Notes: generated by a model not told the origin, from the letters alone. Numbered from the stretch's first letter, positions 25,745 to 35,320 are shown. The stretch is 42,788 nt of DNA from SAR202 cluster bacterium (GCA_013204585.1 JABMNL010000012.1:1-42788); one strand, 5' to 3'. Numbers and translations are program-made.

Positions 25745-26224
25745 ATGTCGACCAAGCTACCAGGCGAAATATACCGCGGCGAAGTAATAACTCTACCCTT
25801 GTCCTTAGACGGGCAAGTTTCGGTATACGTATGGCCTCTTAGGGTTCTCAACATTCGTGGCACCGGCTACGGCGGCCCGACCATCGGCGTCGATGTCGGA
25901 AACGAAGAAGTAATCAGGTTCGACTGCCACGATACCCCCGGCCATTGGCACCGTGGCGGCTACGATAAGTTGGGCACGCCCGGCAAATCCCATGTGGACT
26001 TTCCGGAAGGTATCGACCGGATTACCCCCCAGGTGGAATGGGCCCTCTCTCAGATAAAAGACAATGGTGCAGCTCTACTGGAGGAGGCCGAACACGGTGA
26101 AGCTGGCAAACAGCTTGACCCCGCGTTGGTTCAGGCTGCAATCGACCGCATCAAATCCCATGTCGAGAACAACGCAGACCTTCGCCCACAAGCAATTGCC
26201 GAGAACCTAGTCCAAGCCACCTAG
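25745..26224 (+). CDS. Hypothetical protein with HDTPGHWH motif
   Basis: The start at ATG 25745 is backed by GGAGG eight bases upstream. The 159-residue protein was not recognised. It is soluble and lacks a signal peptide. Its N-terminal half is beta-rich and holds a striking FDCHDTPGHWHRGGYD segment (three His, two Asp and one Cys within 16 residues) that could bind a metal. The C-terminal 75 residues look helical and acidic. It lies alone, divergent from the Rieske gene, and ends at a strong bidirectional terminator. Confidence 0.75.
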   Translation: MSTKLPGEIYRGEVITLPLSLDGQVSVYVWPLRVLNIRGTGYGGPTIGVDVGNEEVIRFDCHDTPGHWHRGGYDKLGTPGKSHVDFPEGIDRITPQVEWALSQIKDNGAALLEEAEHGEAGKQLDPALVQAAIDRIKSHVENNADLRPQAIAENLVQAT

Positions 26225-26239
26225 TTCACAACAAGGTTA

Positions 26240-26284
26240 GAAACAAAAAATCCCCGGCGGTTATCGCCGGGGATTTTTTGTTTC
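26240..26284. terminator. Strong bidirectional intrinsic terminator
   Basis: A perfect 20-bp stem, beginning GAAACAAAAAATCCCC, closes over a GTTAT loop. Each end is an A/T run, so it works on both strands: the 25745 gene on plus, and any read-through from 26467 on minus. Confidence 0.9.
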
Positions 26285-26300
26285 TGGTTTTCAACCCCGT

Positions 26301-26455
26301 CATTCCGGCGGAATACCTAATGTCGTAGGGGCGGGTTTAAAACCCGCCCCTACGACATTAGCTGGGTTTACCACTGTAAGCACTATTCGGGAAAGTTCGG
26401 AAGGAAATCGCCTCCCACAGATATCTCTGGACTCCGGCTTTCGCCGGAATAGCAG
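26301..26455. repeat. Nested palindromic repeat cluster
   Basis: At the centre is a 45-bp near-perfect palindrome with 22-nt arms (26317-26338 and 26340-26361) and one central base. Its arms carry GTAGGGGC/GCCCCTAC. Outside it, ATTCCGGCGGAAT (26302-26314) and CTCCGGCTTTCGCCGGAAT (about 26433-26451) are further small palindromes of related sequence. Confidence 0.75.
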
Positions 26456-26466
26456 AGAAAGATGTG

Positions 26467-27267
26467 CTAAGGGTTAATCAGTCCTGTTTGGTGGCCGACT
26501 ATGAAGGTCTCCCAATGCTCGGCGTAATCGGAGACTGAGTTCACCAAGGCTTCGGGGCGGTCTCCGATGATGCAGTGGCCTGCGTCGTAGACGATGGCGA
26601 TGTTGCTGTTGGCGATGTTTTCTTTGTAGACCCTGGCCGCCTCGGGCGAGACGAACCGGTCTTGCTGCCCGAAGATTGCCAAAGTCGGGCACCGGATTTC
26701 TCCAAGCCGGGACTCGGCCACAGCATCGTGGGCGCCGGAGGTTAGCCGCCCCACCAATTCTTGTTCCTTAGCAAATATCTCCTGGGACAGGGCCGGATGC
26801 TTTTCTGCGTTCTCCGGGTGGGCGAACATAGATTGGTGGACTTCCTGGGCAGTGGCTTTTGCTAGAACCTCTAGGGGCTTGATGGCGGTGGGTGAAACAA
26901 GTATTAGGGCCTCAACCTGCTCAGGGGCCTGAAGTGCCTGCCAAAGGGCGACGTGAGCGCCAAACGACGTGCCAATTAGGGTGTATCTCTCCGCAGTAAT
27001 CGTGGCGACTGCTTTGGCGGCGGTGGCGGCCAGATCTCCAATGGACTTAGAGCTGGTGTTGGCGGGAGAATCGCCAGTGCCCGGTAGCTCCAAAGAAATG
27101 ATGCGGTACTTCTCAGCGAGGGTGTCATGGAGCATGGACTGCCGCCATCCCGTACTTTCCAGCATGATAACAGGCCGTCCTTGCCCAGCCTCCCAGTAAC
27201 GGATGCTGCACCCATCGGCATCCACCTGACATTCTTTAAAGACCGCTTTAACTACACTATTCGGCAT
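26467..27267 (-). CDS. Alpha/beta hydrolase
   Basis: The start at ATG 27267 has AGAGGA just upstream; the longer reading frame would overlap the preceding gene. 266 residues. The nucleophile is Ser101 in GTSFGAH, the acid is the Asp of GQQDRF and the base is the His in DAGHCIIGDRP. These form a Ser-Asp-His triad of a small-molecule esterase, C-C hydrolase or lactonase. It is 19 bases downstream of the luciferase-like gene and probably in one operon with it. Substrate unknown. Confidence 0.88.
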   Translation of the reverse strand: MPNSVVKAVFKECQVDADGCSIRYWEAGQGRPVIMLESTGWRQSMLHDTLAEKYRIISLELPGTGDSPANTSSKSIGDLAATAAKAVATITAERYTLIGTSFGAHVALWQALQAPEQVEALILVSPTAIKPLEVLAKATAQEVHQSMFAHPENAEKHPALSQEIFAKEQELVGRLTSGAHDAVAESRLGEIRCPTLAIFGQQDRFVSPEAARVYKENIANSNIAIVYDAGHCIIGDRPEALVNSVSDYAEHWETFIVGHQTGLINP

Positions 27268-27286
27268 CTGGTCCTCTAAATCGAAT

Positions 27287-28390
27287 TTAATATTCTTTGA
27301 TTTGGGGCAAGACGCCCTTGCCGAACAATTCAATCTCTTTCATCACGCCCCGGTGATCCATCCTGGGCTGTTGGAACAACAGGTCAACCACACCCACTCC
27401 GGCCCGGTCGTGGAATTCCTTCATCTGCTTGGCCACGGTGTCTGGCCCGCCCATGAAATTAAGCCCCGGAGCGTTGCCGACCACGTCTCCCTCGGGGCTG
27501 CCCGCTACCAGGTTGCGTAGGTCAAACTCGCCGCCGGTTCGGGCCGACTGAATGGCCTCGGCCACCGTCCGACGCAGTGGGATTGTGGGTCCAAGTTTGA
27601 ACTGCTTGAGGCTCTCGAACCAGTCGTCGGCTGCCTTGTCCGTCTCGGCCAGGTGGATGCTGCCCCGGTAGATAATGTTGTCCGGAGTGGGACTCCAGCC
27701 TGCTTCTTCGCACCAACCACGGTACTTCTTGGTTATCGCAGCCATTTGGTCAACGGGCACGAACGACACGCCAAGGCTCATCCGGTGCTCTGCGGCGTAC
27801 CGGATCGTGTCGTCGCTACGGGTCGCAACGATTACCGGCGGATACGGTTGCTGCACCGGGCGAGGCCAAACGGCCACCGTGCGGAACTGGAAATAGCGAC
27901 CTTCCCAGGAGAACGGCTGAGGCTCAGTCAATGCCTTCAATACCAGGTCCATACCCTCCAGCAGCCTGCCCCGACCCTCCGCTGGGTTCATGCTGTAGAC
28001 CTGGTCCTCGTTGGGCGTGCCACGGAGAAATCCGGTGATAACTCGGCCATTAGTCAGGTTGTCAAGCATCGCCAGCTCTTCGGCAATGCGTACCGGATTA
28101 TTCAACGGCAGCAGATGCCCCAGCATGGCAATCTTGACCCTCTTGCACCGTTCAGCCACCGCAGCGGCTATAACGGACGGTGTGCCGGTGGAAACTCGGC
28201 CCGAATAATGGTGTTCGGAGAAGCTTAGCCAGTCGAAACCCATTTCCTCGGCAAACTCACACTCTTCTATGCCGTCTTGGTAGCTTTGCACCGAGGTTTC
28301 TGGGTCATTGTAGGCTGGCGGAATCGGCCAGGTCTGCGGAAAACTGTGCCGTTCCGAATAGCCCATTGCGGCAAAATAGGATGCCTTCAT
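27287..28390 (-). CDS. LLM-class flavin-dependent monooxygenase
   Basis: 367 residues. TIM-barrel luciferase fold, with the N-terminal MKASYFAAMGYSERHSFP followed by FSEHHYSGRVSTGTPSV and LTNGRVITGFLRGTPNEDQ. These place it among LLM enzymes of the long-chain alkanal/nitrilotriacetate-like group. The Glu-His-His of the active site (SEHHY) is visible. It likely uses reduced FMN or F420 to oxygenate an organic substrate. AGAGGACAAAGGG precedes the ATG. The alpha/beta hydrolase gene follows closely, so an ester or lactone formed here could be hydrolysed next. Confidence 0.93.
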   Translation of the reverse strand: MKASYFAAMGYSERHSFPQTWPIPPAYNDPETSVQSYQDGIEECEFAEEMGFDWLSFSEHHYSGRVSTGTPSVIAAAVAERCKRVKIAMLGHLLPLNNPVRIAEELAMLDNLTNGRVITGFLRGTPNEDQVYSMNPAEGRGRLLEGMDLVLKALTEPQPFSWEGRYFQFRTVAVWPRPVQQPYPPVIVATRSDDTIRYAAEHRMSLGVSFVPVDQMAAITKKYRGWCEEAGWSPTPDNIIYRGSIHLAETDKAADDWFESLKQFKLGPTIPLRRTVAEAIQSARTGGEFDLRNLVAGSPEGDVVGNAPGLNFMGGPDTVAKQMKEFHDRAGVGVVDLLFQQPRMDHRGVMKEIELFGKGVLPQIKEY

Positions 28391-28597
28391 ACCCTTTGTC
28401 CTCTAACAGCGCCCTTCTGCTTACCCTAAGTGCGGGCGCGTGTCCGTGTTGGGGGCATATTACCGTCGCAACGGGTTAGTCGTCCACCGTCAGATTGGCC
28501 TCCCGTAATAGAAATCAATCCGGTGTTCCGTTTCTTCGCCAGCCGGACTATTATAGTGGGCGTAAAACCGACTCTAATATGAATTACTGGAGGGCCG

Positions 28598-28987
28598 ATG
28601 CTCGCAGAAAACATCCGGCTAAAGAATATCAACCACATCACCTACAACGTCAAAGACAAAGACGCCGCTCTGAAGTGGTACGAAGAAATCCTGGGCGTGA
28701 AGCAGATACCGAAAATGGTCAATGGCGACCATCTCTATTGGCTGCAACTGCCCAGCGGGGCCATGATTCACATCATCGAGAACGTGGACGCTCCGTCCGC
28801 GCCCTCCCATCACACAGCCTTCGAGGTAGACGAAATCGAGGCGTCGCATGAGTACTTCAAAGGGAAAGGGATTGAGACCACCGACATCCAGACTAGGAAC
28901 GACGGCCAGCGCGCCTTCTACCTGAACGACCTGGACGGCAACCGGATAGAGATTTGTACCGTGTCTGGGTTCGGCGTACTGGTCTAA
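28598..28987 (+). CDS. VOC-family protein
   Basis: 129 residues. Small VOC protein with His13 in INHITYNV, a His in PSHHTAFEV and the C-terminal Glu in GNRIEICT as probable metal ligands. GGAGGG six bases upstream fixes the ATG. A TATTAT (about 28549) in the divergent region may be its -10 box. It begins a three-gene unit with the TIM-barrel isomerase and another VOC gene. This VOC-isomerase-VOC order suggests a shared pathway for an unstable ring-cleavage or epoxide product. Substrate unknown. Confidence 0.88.
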   Translation: MLAENIRLKNINHITYNVKDKDAALKWYEEILGVKQIPKMVNGDHLYWLQLPSGAMIHIIENVDAPSAPSHHTAFEVDEIEASHEYFKGKGIETTDIQTRNDGQRAFYLNDLDGNRIEICTVSGFGVLV

Positions 28988-29022
28988 TACCGCTAATACC
29001 CCCGGCAAATAAGGAGTAGACC

Positions 29023-29838
29023 ATGATCTACGGCGCGATAACCAATTCGTGGCGGGAGCAGTTGCCCTCGTCCACCGTTAAAGAGCTGGTCGGTCAAGCG
29101 GTCCAGAAGGGCGCAAAGCATATTGAGCTTCGCCAGACCTGCTTGGGAGAATGCGAAGCAGGGGCCGGAGATGACTGGCGGCCAAACCTGGAAGAACTAC
29201 GAGAGGTCGTCCAGGCCTACCCAGATTTGACCTTCGACTTGGCGATGGCGTTGCCCTGTCTTTCCCGCAAAATCGACCCTCTGGGCGATGGTTTTCAAGC
29301 GGCGTTGGCTGGGGCCAAGCTGGTCGGCGGCGCCGAGCCCCACCTCCGGGTGGTTGACCCTGCGCCATTCAATGCGCCCTGGGACTCTCCAAGCGATATC
29401 CCCGAAGCGGCTCTGGGTCTGGCCGGGCTGATTACCGAAGCATCACGTCAGGGCGTAATCATGTCCATGGAAAACTCCAAGCAGCCAATCCGCAGCATGG
29501 CCATATTGATTGAAACTGTGCGGGGGATGGTGTCCGAACCCGCCGGTCAGTTATTGGGACTCTGCCCTGACCCCACCAACCAACTGCGTCAGTTCCCCGA
29601 CTCCGACCCGTTGGCCGAGTTGGACGCACTGCCCTTGGACATGATTAAGATTGTACACTTCAAGCAACTCCGCAGCGGCGAGACCCACCCCAGCGTGGAC
29701 CAAGGCGACTTGGACTGTCTCCGAATGCGCGACATCCTAGACGCCAAGGGCTACAAAGGGGCCGCAATCATGGAGATACCGTCGCACAACGATGTCTTCG
29801 ACAACCTGGAAGCCAGTTTCCAATACCTAAGTTCATAG
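29023..29838 (+). CDS. Sugar phosphate isomerase/epimerase-like TIM-barrel protein
   Basis: 271 residues, AP-endonuclease-2/xylose-isomerase-like TIM barrel. Likely metal ligands are E150 in VIMSMEN, D183 in CPDPTN, H212 in IVHFKQL and E251 in AIMEIPS. This is the ligand set of the hydroxypyruvate-isomerase/inosose-dehydratase/sugar-epimerase group. It moves a carbonyl or epimerises a polyol. AAGGAG precedes the ATG. The gene lies between two VOC genes, 35 and 17 bases from them. Substrate unknown. Confidence 0.88.
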   Translation: MIYGAITNSWREQLPSSTVKELVGQAVQKGAKHIELRQTCLGECEAGAGDDWRPNLEELREVVQAYPDLTFDLAMALPCLSRKIDPLGDGFQAALAGAKLVGGAEPHLRVVDPAPFNAPWDSPSDIPEAALGLAGLITEASRQGVIMSMENSKQPIRSMAILIETVRGMVSEPAGQLLGLCPDPTNQLRQFPDSDPLAELDALPLDMIKIVHFKQLRSGETHPSVDQGDLDCLRMRDILDAKGYKGAAIMEIPSHNDVFDNLEASFQYLSS

Positions 29839-29855
29839 CAACATAGGAGGCTGAA

Positions 29856-30311
29856 ATGGGACTTCTAAACCTTGAGGACGTAACCCACTGGTCCATACCA
29901 GTGAACAATTTGGAAGAATCCGAGCAGTTCTACGGGGAGTTCCTCGGCTTGGAGCATGTGGGAAGGCTGGGAAATTCCCGAATGACTTGCTTCAAAGTTG
30001 CCGAGCACAGCATTCTGCTCTGTGAACGAAAACATCCGGTGGACGTGGCTACCCAGTCCGAAGAGCACGTGCATCATTCCTTCACTGTTAGCCCGGAAAC
30101 GTTGGTTAGCCCGGAAACGTTGGTCCAGGCGTGCAAGCTGTTCCAGGAACGCCAGATTCCCATCGACCAATTGGTCTATCGTGCCAAGGGTTTCTTCACG
30201 GGTCGAGAGCTGTATTTCTTCGACCCCAGCGGCAACAAACTGGAACTGCGCGACCCGACCTGGGTCGAAGGCATGCCCGAGCCTTCTATTGAAGAGATAG
30301 TGAAGAGATAG
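29856..30311 (+). CDS. VOC-family protein with a fresh internal duplication
   Basis: 151 residues. VOC fold with His11 in THWSIPVN, a His in VHHSFTV and Glu in GNKLELRD as probable metal ligands. An exact 18-bp tandem duplication (30087-30122) adds a repeated VSPETL block between strand and helix; it is in frame, so the protein stays intact but with six extra residues. AGGAGG precedes the ATG. The stop codon lies in the first copy of a 44-bp tandem repeat. It ends the VOC-isomerase-VOC unit. Substrate unknown. Confidence 0.87.
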   Translation: MGLLNLEDVTHWSIPVNNLEESEQFYGEFLGLEHVGRLGNSRMTCFKVAEHSILLCERKHPVDVATQSEEHVHHSFTVSPETLVSPETLVQACKLFQERQIPIDQLVYRAKGFFTGRELYFFDPSGNKLELRDPTWVEGMPEPSIEEIVKR

Positions 30312-30387
30312 CTCGACAAGCATAAAAATCTACACGGCTATCAGTGAAGAGATTGCTCAGCAAGCATAAAAATCTACGCGGCCAATA
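30300..30387. repeat. 44-bp tandem repeat across a stop codon
   Basis: Two copies (30300-30343 and 30344-30387), each beginning GTGAAGAGAT, differ at a few bases. The first contains the VOC stop codon. A further short repeat (GAAGAGATA) lies just before. Confidence 0.85.
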
Positions 30388-30426
30388 GAACTCTGGCCGC
30401 CAAATGATTAATACCCGGAGAGAAAC

Positions 30427-30687
30427 ATGAAGTACGACGTTATCGTGGTTGGCGGCGGGTCGGCGGGTTCAGTAGTCGCTGGCAGGCTAGCCGAAGACCC
30501 CAATCGCTCGGTGCTATTGCTGGAAGCCGGCCAGGATTTACCCGACCCGGAACAACTGCCCGACGCAATCCGCAACGGTGGCTCCTCCGTTGGCGAGGGC
30601 TCGATCCCTATGGCAGTGGTAAACCAACATTGCCAGGTTAGGGGCGTCATTGGGCTATGGGTCGCCGACTGGGTAGCGGGGGCCTAG
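30427..30687 (+). pseudogene. GMC oxidoreductase N-terminal remnant
   Basis: The 86-residue product begins with a complete FAD-binding motif [19 protein letters not shown] and continues into [16 protein letters not shown], which is the start of glucose-methanol-choline oxidoreductases (normally 500 or more residues). After residue about 50 the family sequence stops, and a short unrelated tail follows to the stop. No further GMC sequence was found before the next gene. A deletion has removed the rest. It has an AGAG ribosome site, so the peptide may still be made, but it lacks the substrate domain and active-site His. Confidence 0.8.
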
Positions 30688-30720
30688 CCGAGTATTTAGC
30701 AGGCCGGGGCTGCAAGAAGT

Positions 30721-31965
30721 GTGGACTTGATACCCCCAAACGGGCCCGACCAAGCCGGGGCATGGGCCTGGGCTGTATCCCTGCGCTACCGCGATTTCAG
30801 GCTCTTCTGGGCGTCGACGCTCTGCTATTCCCTGGGCACCGGTATGGAGCACGTAGCCGTTGGTTGGCTCGTGTTCGACATGACTGGGTCGGCGTTCATG
30901 GTTGGTGTGGCCGCTGGAGCGCGCATGGCCCCTCTTTTCTTCTTGGGAGTCCTTTCCGGAGCAATTGCCGACTGGATGGAAAGACGGCTGTTCCTGTGCT
31001 TCAGCGCCCTGGCCGGGGCTGTGGTGTCGCTGGTCATGGCCTTGATGCTCATCACCGGCGACCCCGGCGCTTGGGCGGTAATTGCCCTGGTTGCGGCCAG
31101 CGGTTGCGCCTTCGCCTTTACGCTAACCGCCAGACAGGCGTACACCTTCGACATCGTCGGCCCGGAGCATGCCCTAAATGGGCTCTCTTTGAACCAGATG
31201 AGTATGCAGGCTGGCGGCATCGCCGGGGCAATAGTCTCTGGAGCGCTGATTGACGCCGTGGGACCAGGATGGCAGTACATGACCATCGCCGCCAGCTATC
31301 TCGGCTCGGCTGGAGTGCTCTTGGTCATCGGCCGTTCCACCAGGACAACGCAGCCCCAGCGGGAGCCAGTGCTCAAAAACCTGGCCGGATATGTCCACTT
31401 CCTCAGCCAGAATCGAATGCTAATGGTGCTAATGTGCCTGGCGTCCATTACCGAAGTGTTCGGTTTCAGCCACATGACCTTGCTGCCAGTGTTCGCCAAA
31501 GAAGTGCTGGGCGTTGGCCCGGTGGGCCTGGGCTACCTGACTGCGGTGCGGCAGGCTGGGGGATTGCTGGGGCTACTGCTGCTGGCCAACCTAAGAGACT
31601 ACCGCCGAAAAGGGCTGCTAATGTTCGTGATTGCCGGCACCTTTGGGGTGGGGCTGATGGGGTTCTCCGTTTCTTCCGCTCTGGTCTTTTTCATTGTTGT
31701 GCTGGCAGCGGTGAACGCCTGCGCCATGTCGGTAGACACCCTTTATAAGACGTTGATGCAGGCCAACGTGCCCAACGAGCAGCGGGGTCGGGCCATGGGC
31801 TCGTGGGTCTTGAGCATTGGAGTCGCACCGGTGGGCCACATAGGCGTGGGCGGTCTGGCCGCCGTCTTAGGCGCTCCGGGGGCTCTTCTGCTTAACGGCG
31901 CAGTGCTGGCCGGGGTTAGCCTTGCGGCAGCCATCGGCCTGCCCAAGATTCGCCGACTAGAATAG
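30721..31965 (+). CDS. MFS transporter
   Basis: 414 residues from a GTG at 30721. Twelve predicted membrane helices. The opening RYRDFRLFWASTLCYSLGTGMEHVAVGW matches the MFS_3/EntS-type family, to which the transporter at 9053 also belongs. The first motif-A loop is GAIADWMERRLFL. It probably exports an organic compound. No strong ribosome site precedes the GTG. It follows the GMC remnant by 33 bases, so they may once have shared a transcript. Confidence 0.88.
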   Translation: MDLIPPNGPDQAGAWAWAVSLRYRDFRLFWASTLCYSLGTGMEHVAVGWLVFDMTGSAFMVGVAAGARMAPLFFLGVLSGAIADWMERRLFLCFSALAGAVVSLVMALMLITGDPGAWAVIALVAASGCAFAFTLTARQAYTFDIVGPEHALNGLSLNQMSMQAGGIAGAIVSGALIDAVGPGWQYMTIAASYLGSAGVLLVIGRSTRTTQPQREPVLKNLAGYVHFLSQNRMLMVLMCLASITEVFGFSHMTLLPVFAKEVLGVGPVGLGYLTAVRQAGGLLGLLLLANLRDYRRKGLLMFVIAGTFGVGLMGFSVSSALVFFIVVLAAVNACAMSVDTLYKTLMQANVPNEQRGRAMGSWVLSIGVAPVGHIGVGGLAAVLGAPGALLLNGAVLAGVSLAAAIGLPKIRRLE

Positions 31966-32235
31966 TCTGCATCGTCAAGGCTGCTCATTCACGCCTGCGC
32001 CCTTGAACTTAACACCCCTCATTGATAACTTCGATAAAGGCATTCATGGTTCATGAATACTAAATATTGCTGTGATTTCTCCGAAGTTTTCGGGCCAATC
32101 CAGCCGCAAATTTAGCCTTGGCTAATAAGCACAGACATCATAGCCGTCTGTGGTGAAGCCTTGGCAGTCTGCCCCTGAGCCCGGCGTAGGCTAGACACAA
32201 AACGGCTACGCAGAGGTTCTGAGAGAGCGAACGGA

Positions 32236-34800
32236 TTGCGCAATTCAATTGCCATCAAGCTGGTGTTGGGGCTAGGACTGTTTCTAGCCCTATTTTTTGC
32301 TGCCGCTGGCATGTCATTTTGGCAGGCCGAAGCCGTGGACAAAAAAACTGAAGCCATCGTCCAAGTTCTTTTGCCCAAAACGAATTTGGCCTATGAGATG
32401 GAAATTAACTCTAACAAGACCAAAATTTGGATGCTGGAGTACATCGAGAACCCCAGCCCGGTCCTCCGCGCCAAGAACGTCGCCACTTCATCCCAATTCG
32501 AGCGTTACACCAGAGAATACCTGAGGTTAGCCAATGCTGACGAAATAGCGAATGTGTCGACCGTCCTAGATGAAATGTCCATTGAGCTAATCAGCAAAAG
32601 TGCAACGTTGATGAACCAGGCAGACGCCAAAAAATCGCTATCCGAATCTCTAGATCAAGATTTCAGAGCCCTCGATCGCCTTGCATTAATTGACATCAGC
32701 TCACAAATGGAACTGCGCAAATCCTACGGTCTCGATAAATTACCCCTGCTTCAGATTATGCAAACTGAAATTGCCGAAATCAACAGCGAAATGGGGGCCT
32801 ACCTCCGGTCGCCAAATTTGTCTTCCCGAGACGAAATCTCAAGCCATTCCAAAGAATTCTACGAATCAATATCCCGCTTCAACGGCATGGCAGTAACTGC
32901 AGAGGAAGCACAGAGGGCCGAAAGCCTCGAAGCCATGTTCCGCACCACCGAGATTTCGGTAACCCAATTACTGGACCTGAAAGACAGCCTAGATGAGAAC
33001 CTAGCGGCATTTCTAGACCAACTTGTGGAGTTGGACGGCATCTTGAGGAAACAGGTGATTATTCCGGTCCATCTGCAAATGGCAGATGCGCGGGATGCAG
33101 TCCACTCCATCGATGCCCAAACCAATCGGGTCACACTGACCCTCCTGATTGTGGGGATAGGACTGGTTTTCGGTGGAACATTAATGGTCTTTAGCCGTAT
33201 ATCCCATCCGGTCAACAAGTTGGTTGAGGCGAGTAATAAAGTGACCGCAGGCGACCTTTCCGCCAGGGTAGAAGTTATATCCAATGACGAAATTGGACTG
33301 CTAGGCGCTGCGTTCAACGAAATGGTTGCGAACCGGGAGCAGGCCGAGAGCGCTTTGGTCTTAAGTGAGGAACAGCAAAGACGGTTGGCGGATGAAAACG
33401 CGGTCAATGCCACAATCGGTCGCATCGTCAACTCATCGTTGCACCTAGATGACGTTTACGACGCCTTCACCCAAGAAGTCCGCACGGTGGTGCGCTTCGA
33501 TTGGCTGGCCATCTCCATTTTGGACCGTGAGTTGGAACATCAGCGGATTGACTACGTATCAGAGCAGTTGGTGCCATATCTCAGGCGCGGGACTTCGCTG
33601 GGCTTAAAGGGCTCATTTGTGGGAGCGGTCGTGGAACATCGGGCTTGCCTGGTGGAAACCTTCGACGACCAAGACGCCATCGAAGGAAAGTATCTCACCG
33701 TTTCACCAATTGCCCAGGCGGGTTTCCATTCCATTTTGGGCGTGCCCCTATTCTCCAGAGACCGGGTAATCGGCGCATTGGTGTTCGCATCGGCGGAAAA
33801 AATCCCTTATTCGGAAAGCGAAACAGCCGTGGCACGTAACGTTGCGGAGCAGGTAGCCGGCGCCATCGCCAACGCTCAGATTTACGCAGAGCGCCAAGAG
33901 GCCCAGACCGAACTGTTACGCGCCCATGATGAGCTGGAAAACCGCGTCTTGGAGCGGACCTTGGAGTTGGAAAAGACCCGCGACATCGCCGAGGAAGCCA
34001 CCAGGGCCAAGAGCCAATTCCTGGCGACCATGAGCCACGAACTCCGCACTCCGCTCAACGCGGTTATCGGGTACAGCGAACTGTTAATTGATGAGGCCAC
34101 CGAGGCAAATAACACCGCTAGCATCCCTGACCTAGAGCGCATCATCGCTTCGGGAAAACACCTTCTTACTCTGGTTAACGACATATTAGACCTGGCCAGA
34201 GTCGAAGCAGGCAAGATGGATTTGTTCATTGAAGAATTCAGCATCTCCAGCGTAGTTGAAGAAGTTAGGGTCGTGTCGGAAACCCTAATTAGCAAGAATA
34301 GAAACAAGCTGACCGTAGACTGCCCGGCCAATATCGGGTCTATGCAGACGGACCAGGTCAAGATTCGTCAGATGCTGTTCAATTTGCTGAGCAACGCCGG
34401 CAAGTTCACCGAGCACGGCAAAATCTCCATGCGCGTAGACCGCGAGGCCATCGATGGGGTCGATTCGGTCATCTTCACGGTAGCGGATACCGGAATCGGA
34501 ATGACCCCGGCTGTTGCTAAGAAGTTGTTTCAGCCCTTCACGCAGGCTGACTCTTCCACAGTTCGAAAATATGGCGGCAGCGGGCTGGGTCTTAGCCTTT
34601 GCCGAAGCTTCAGCCATATGATGGGCGGCACCATTACTTTGCATACCACATTGGGGATGGGCTCAACATTCGTGATTTCCCTTCCCGCGACAATCGACGG
34701 CCCCGAGCTCGACCTGCCGAATACATCCGGTGCGGCAGATGAGGTACCAGACTCTATAAGTTCGGTTGCTGAAGAAATTAAACAACGAATCCAAGTCTAA
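32236..34800 (+). CDS. Membrane sensor histidine kinase (HAMP-GAF-HisKA-HATPase)
   Basis: 854 residues from a TTG start. Helix 1 is at about 8-28; a helical outside domain (30-290) has no recognised ligand fold; helix 2 is at about 295-318; HAMP follows at 320-372. A GAF domain lies at about 390-548, then a coiled coil. HisKA has the phosphoacceptor His601 in [11 protein letters not shown]. The HATPase domain has the N box [15 protein letters not shown] and GGSGLGLSL. There is no receiver domain, so the phosphate must pass to a separate regulator. The next two genes, a receiver and a HisKA-only protein, lie on the same strand. Confidence 0.93.
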   Translation: MRNSIAIKLVLGLGLFLALFFAAAGMSFWQAEAVDKKTEAIVQVLLPKTNLAYEMEINSNKTKIWMLEYIENPSPVLRAKNVATSSQFERYTREYLRLANADEIANVSTVLDEMSIELISKSATLMNQADAKKSLSESLDQDFRALDRLALIDISSQMELRKSYGLDKLPLLQIMQTEIAEINSEMGAYLRSPNLSSRDEISSHSKEFYESISRFNGMAVTAEEAQRAESLEAMFRTTEISVTQLLDLKDSLDENLAAFLDQLVELDGILRKQVIIPVHLQMADARDAVHSIDAQTNRVTLTLLIVGIGLVFGGTLMVFSRISHPVNKLVEASNKVTAGDLSARVEVISNDEIGLLGAAFNEMVANREQAESALVLSEEQQRRLADENAVNATIGRIVNSSLHLDDVYDAFTQEVRTVVRFDWLAISILDRELEHQRIDYVSEQLVPYLRRGTSLGLKGSFVGAVVEHRACLVETFDDQDAIEGKYLTVSPIAQAGFHSILGVPLFSRDRVIGALVFASAEKIPYSESETAVARNVAEQVAGAIANAQIYAERQEAQTELLRAHDELENRVLERTLELEKTRDIAEEATRAKSQFLATMSHELRTPLNAVIGYSELLIDEATEANNTASIPDLERIIASGKHLLTLVNDILDLARVEAGKMDLFIEEFSISSVVEEVRVVSETLISKNRNKLTVDCPANIGSMQTDQVKIRQMLFNLLSNAGKFTEHGKISMRVDREAIDGVDSVIFTVADTGIGMTPAVAKKLFQPFTQADSSTVRKYGGSGLGLSLCRSFSHMMGGTITLHTTLGMGSTFVISLPATIDGPELDLPNTSGAADEVPDSISSVAEEIKQRIQV

Positions 34801-34945
34801 ACATTGCCATTAAAGAACATACCGTTGGCGAGGCTACTAACAGTCCAATAATTCAAGCCATTAATCCGGACGGGCGACGGCCTGCTGTCGGAATAATATA
34901 CAGGTCAAACCGAATTGGGAAAAGAGGGTCAAACGAGAGGAATAC

Positions 34946-35320
34946 ATGAGTAAATTGCTTCTGATTGAAGACAACGAAATGAACCGCGACATGCTCACTC
35001 GCCGCCTAGAACGCAAGGGGTATGAAATATCCATCGCGGTGGACGGAAAGGATGGGGTTATGAAGGCCAAGGCCGATAACCCCGACCTGATTCTAATGGA
35101 CATGAGCCTGCCGAACATCGATGGATGGGAGGCGACGCGCATTATCAAAGGGTCTCAGGAAACGCGGCACATACCTGTAATCGCCCTTACGTCCCACGCC
35201 ATGGCCGGTGACCGGGAAAGGGCTCTAGAAGTCGGATGCGACGAATATGACACCAAACCCATCGATTTCTTCAGACTGCTAACCAAGATAGAGAACCTGC
35301 TGCCTAAGAAGGCCGCCTAA
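34946..35320 (+). CDS. Single-domain response regulator (DivK/CheY-like)
   Basis: 124 residues, a receiver domain only. Asp52 (in LMDMSLP) is the phospho-acceptor, with the acidic pair in LIEDNE and Lys107 in DTKPID; the Thr of ALTSHAM is the switch residue. The overall sequence is DivK-like. It has no output domain, so it must act through protein contacts or pass the phosphate on. AGAGG stands before the ATG. It follows the membrane kinase and overlaps the HisKA-only gene by one base (TAATG), which couples their translation. Confidence 0.94.
   Translation: MSKLLLIEDNEMNRDMLTRRLERKGYEISIAVDGKDGVMKAKADNPDLILMDMSLPNIDGWEATRIIKGSQETRHIPVIALTSHAMAGDRERALEVGCDEYDTKPIDFFRLLTKIENLLPKKAA

Noticed and set aside
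27653-28228. 191-codon ORF opposite the luciferase-like gene
   Set aside because: Antisense to a gene with clear motifs; no start signal and no domain.
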